DNA of 64,000 nt from Saprospiraceae bacterium (GTDB taxonomy: Bacteria; Bacteroidota; Bacteroidia; Chitinophagales; Saprospiraceae): positions 62,001 through 126,000 of the forward strand of contig JANQSS010000184.1 in the NCBI GenBank assembly GCA_028279185.1. The letters are read 5' to 3'. The notes beneath the pieces are model-generated. The model saw nothing but the letters and a program-made list of their open reading frames with translations, did not search any database and was not told the origin of the DNA. Position numbers and translations under genes: made by a program. Below, piece after piece: positions 63,640-64,000 of the stretch; position 1 is the stretch's first letter; every line of letters begins with the position of its first letter.

Positions 63640-64000
63640 ATGAGAAAAATACTTTATCTATTCGCATTTTTACTCGCTTGCAGCTTCACGGCTCAGGCTC
63701 AACTTAAAGTGGCCAGCAGTGGTCAGGTTGGTATCAAAGAAACTTCTCCGCAAGGTGATTTGCACGTTAAGGACAACGGCAATGTTGCAAATATCATCGT
63801 TCAGCGTGAAGACCAAAATAATTATGTAAACCTACTTTCAGGATCAACTGGTAACTCGTTCTATTATGCACGAGCTAAGCGATTTTCTGTTGTTCCATCA
63901 GGATCTATAACCAGTACATCACCTAACGTACCTAATTCACTGTTCTTCTATGGTCCGGATTGGGGTACACCGGCCAATGCTGGAAATGCAGGATTCGGAA
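63640..64000 (+). CDS. fibre protein 5, 3'-truncated by window end
   Basis: The first 120 codons of a fifth fibre paralogue. Residues 1-21 form a signal peptide (RKILYLFAFLLACSFTAQAQ). After only about 20 residues with one GIKETSPQGDLHV turn, the protein enters the conserved pre-S74 module (NVANIIVQREDQNNYVNLLSG, SFYYARAKRFSVVPSGSI, GPDWGTPANAGN), so the long N-terminal fibre region of the other four is absent. The S74 and sorting domains would lie past the window end. The start was set at the ATG that gives the signal peptide. Confidence 0.85.
   Translation, partial: MRKILYLFAFLLACSFTAQAQLKVASSGQVGIKETSPQGDLHVKDNGNVANIIVQREDQNNYVNLLSGSTGNSFYYARAKRFSVVPSGSITSTSPNVPNSLFFYGPDWGTPANAGNAGFG

Noticed and set aside
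47806-64000. Prophage, suggested by phage-type tail-spike S74 domains and an S24 repressor elsewhere in the window
   Set aside because: No terminase, capsid, portal, integrase or lysis genes are present, the S74 proteins carry signal peptides and T9SS domains, and the S24 repressor is 34 kb away.
1-64000. CRISPR arrays, rRNA operons, integrons or toxin-antitoxin pairs
   Set aside because: I looked for regularly spaced direct repeats, rRNA signatures and small overlapping gene pairs with such families and found none.

Overview
The window comes from a Bacteroidota chromosome of moderate GC, most likely a Saprospiria-like member; the phylum call is firm and the class is inferred. The supporting signs are several secreted proteins with type IX secretion (T9SS) C-terminal sorting domains, promoters of the TAnnTTTG type, almost no Shine-Dalgarno sequences, a PafA phosphatase and a zeaxanthin gene set. 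Three tRNAs are present (Leu-CAA, Leu-UAA, Arg-UCG). I saw no rRNA, CRISPR array, intact insertion sequence or prophage structural genes.

Layout. 1-9.4 kb: 3' end of kbl, a gamma-glutamyltransferase whose signal peptide lies upstream of any normal start codon, DUF4159/rsmE, rseP-hscB, tRNA-Leu, and an ECF sigma/anti-sigma pair divergent from a secreted fasciclin protein. 9.4-19.6 kb: acetoacetate-CoA ligase opposite a biotin carboxylase, an S24-type repressor with candidate operators, tpiA, ppk1-purB, a degenerate Y1-transposase-like gene and a second tRNA-Leu. 19.7-30.7 kb: secreted proteins of unknown role, a BASS transporter, a lone trpF, secreted endonuclease I plus a CAT-like acetyltransferase, an EI24 membrane protein, and glycogen genes (glgB and a GH31 glucosidase). 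30.8-34.7 kb: a DUF937-OmpA fusion, a TRAP permease pair with no binding protein, and ohr. 34.8-40.6 kb: a light-response locus, namely a five-gene operon (CarH-like B12 regulator, crtI, crtB, crtZ, lycopene cyclase) divergent from a photolyase, with a palindromic shared promoter. 40.6-47.2 kb: six minus-strand genes in a nearly gapless chain (ABC exporter, two unknown envelope proteins, murB, sulfotransferase-like, pafA).

47.3-64 kb is the most unusual part: a surface-protein island. It holds a secreted reprolysin-like metalloprotease, four complete paralogous fibre proteins, a 1358-residue secreted multidomain protein and the start of a fifth fibre paralogue. Each complete fibre has a signal peptide, mosaic fibre repeats, a phage-type peptidase S74 (intramolecular chaperone) domain with the Ser-Asp/Lys signature intact, a coiled coil and a T9SS sorting domain. 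The fibre genes have individual intrinsic terminators, and two share a duplicated promoter. The combination suggests self-processing trimeric fibres exported by T9SS; that function is inference.
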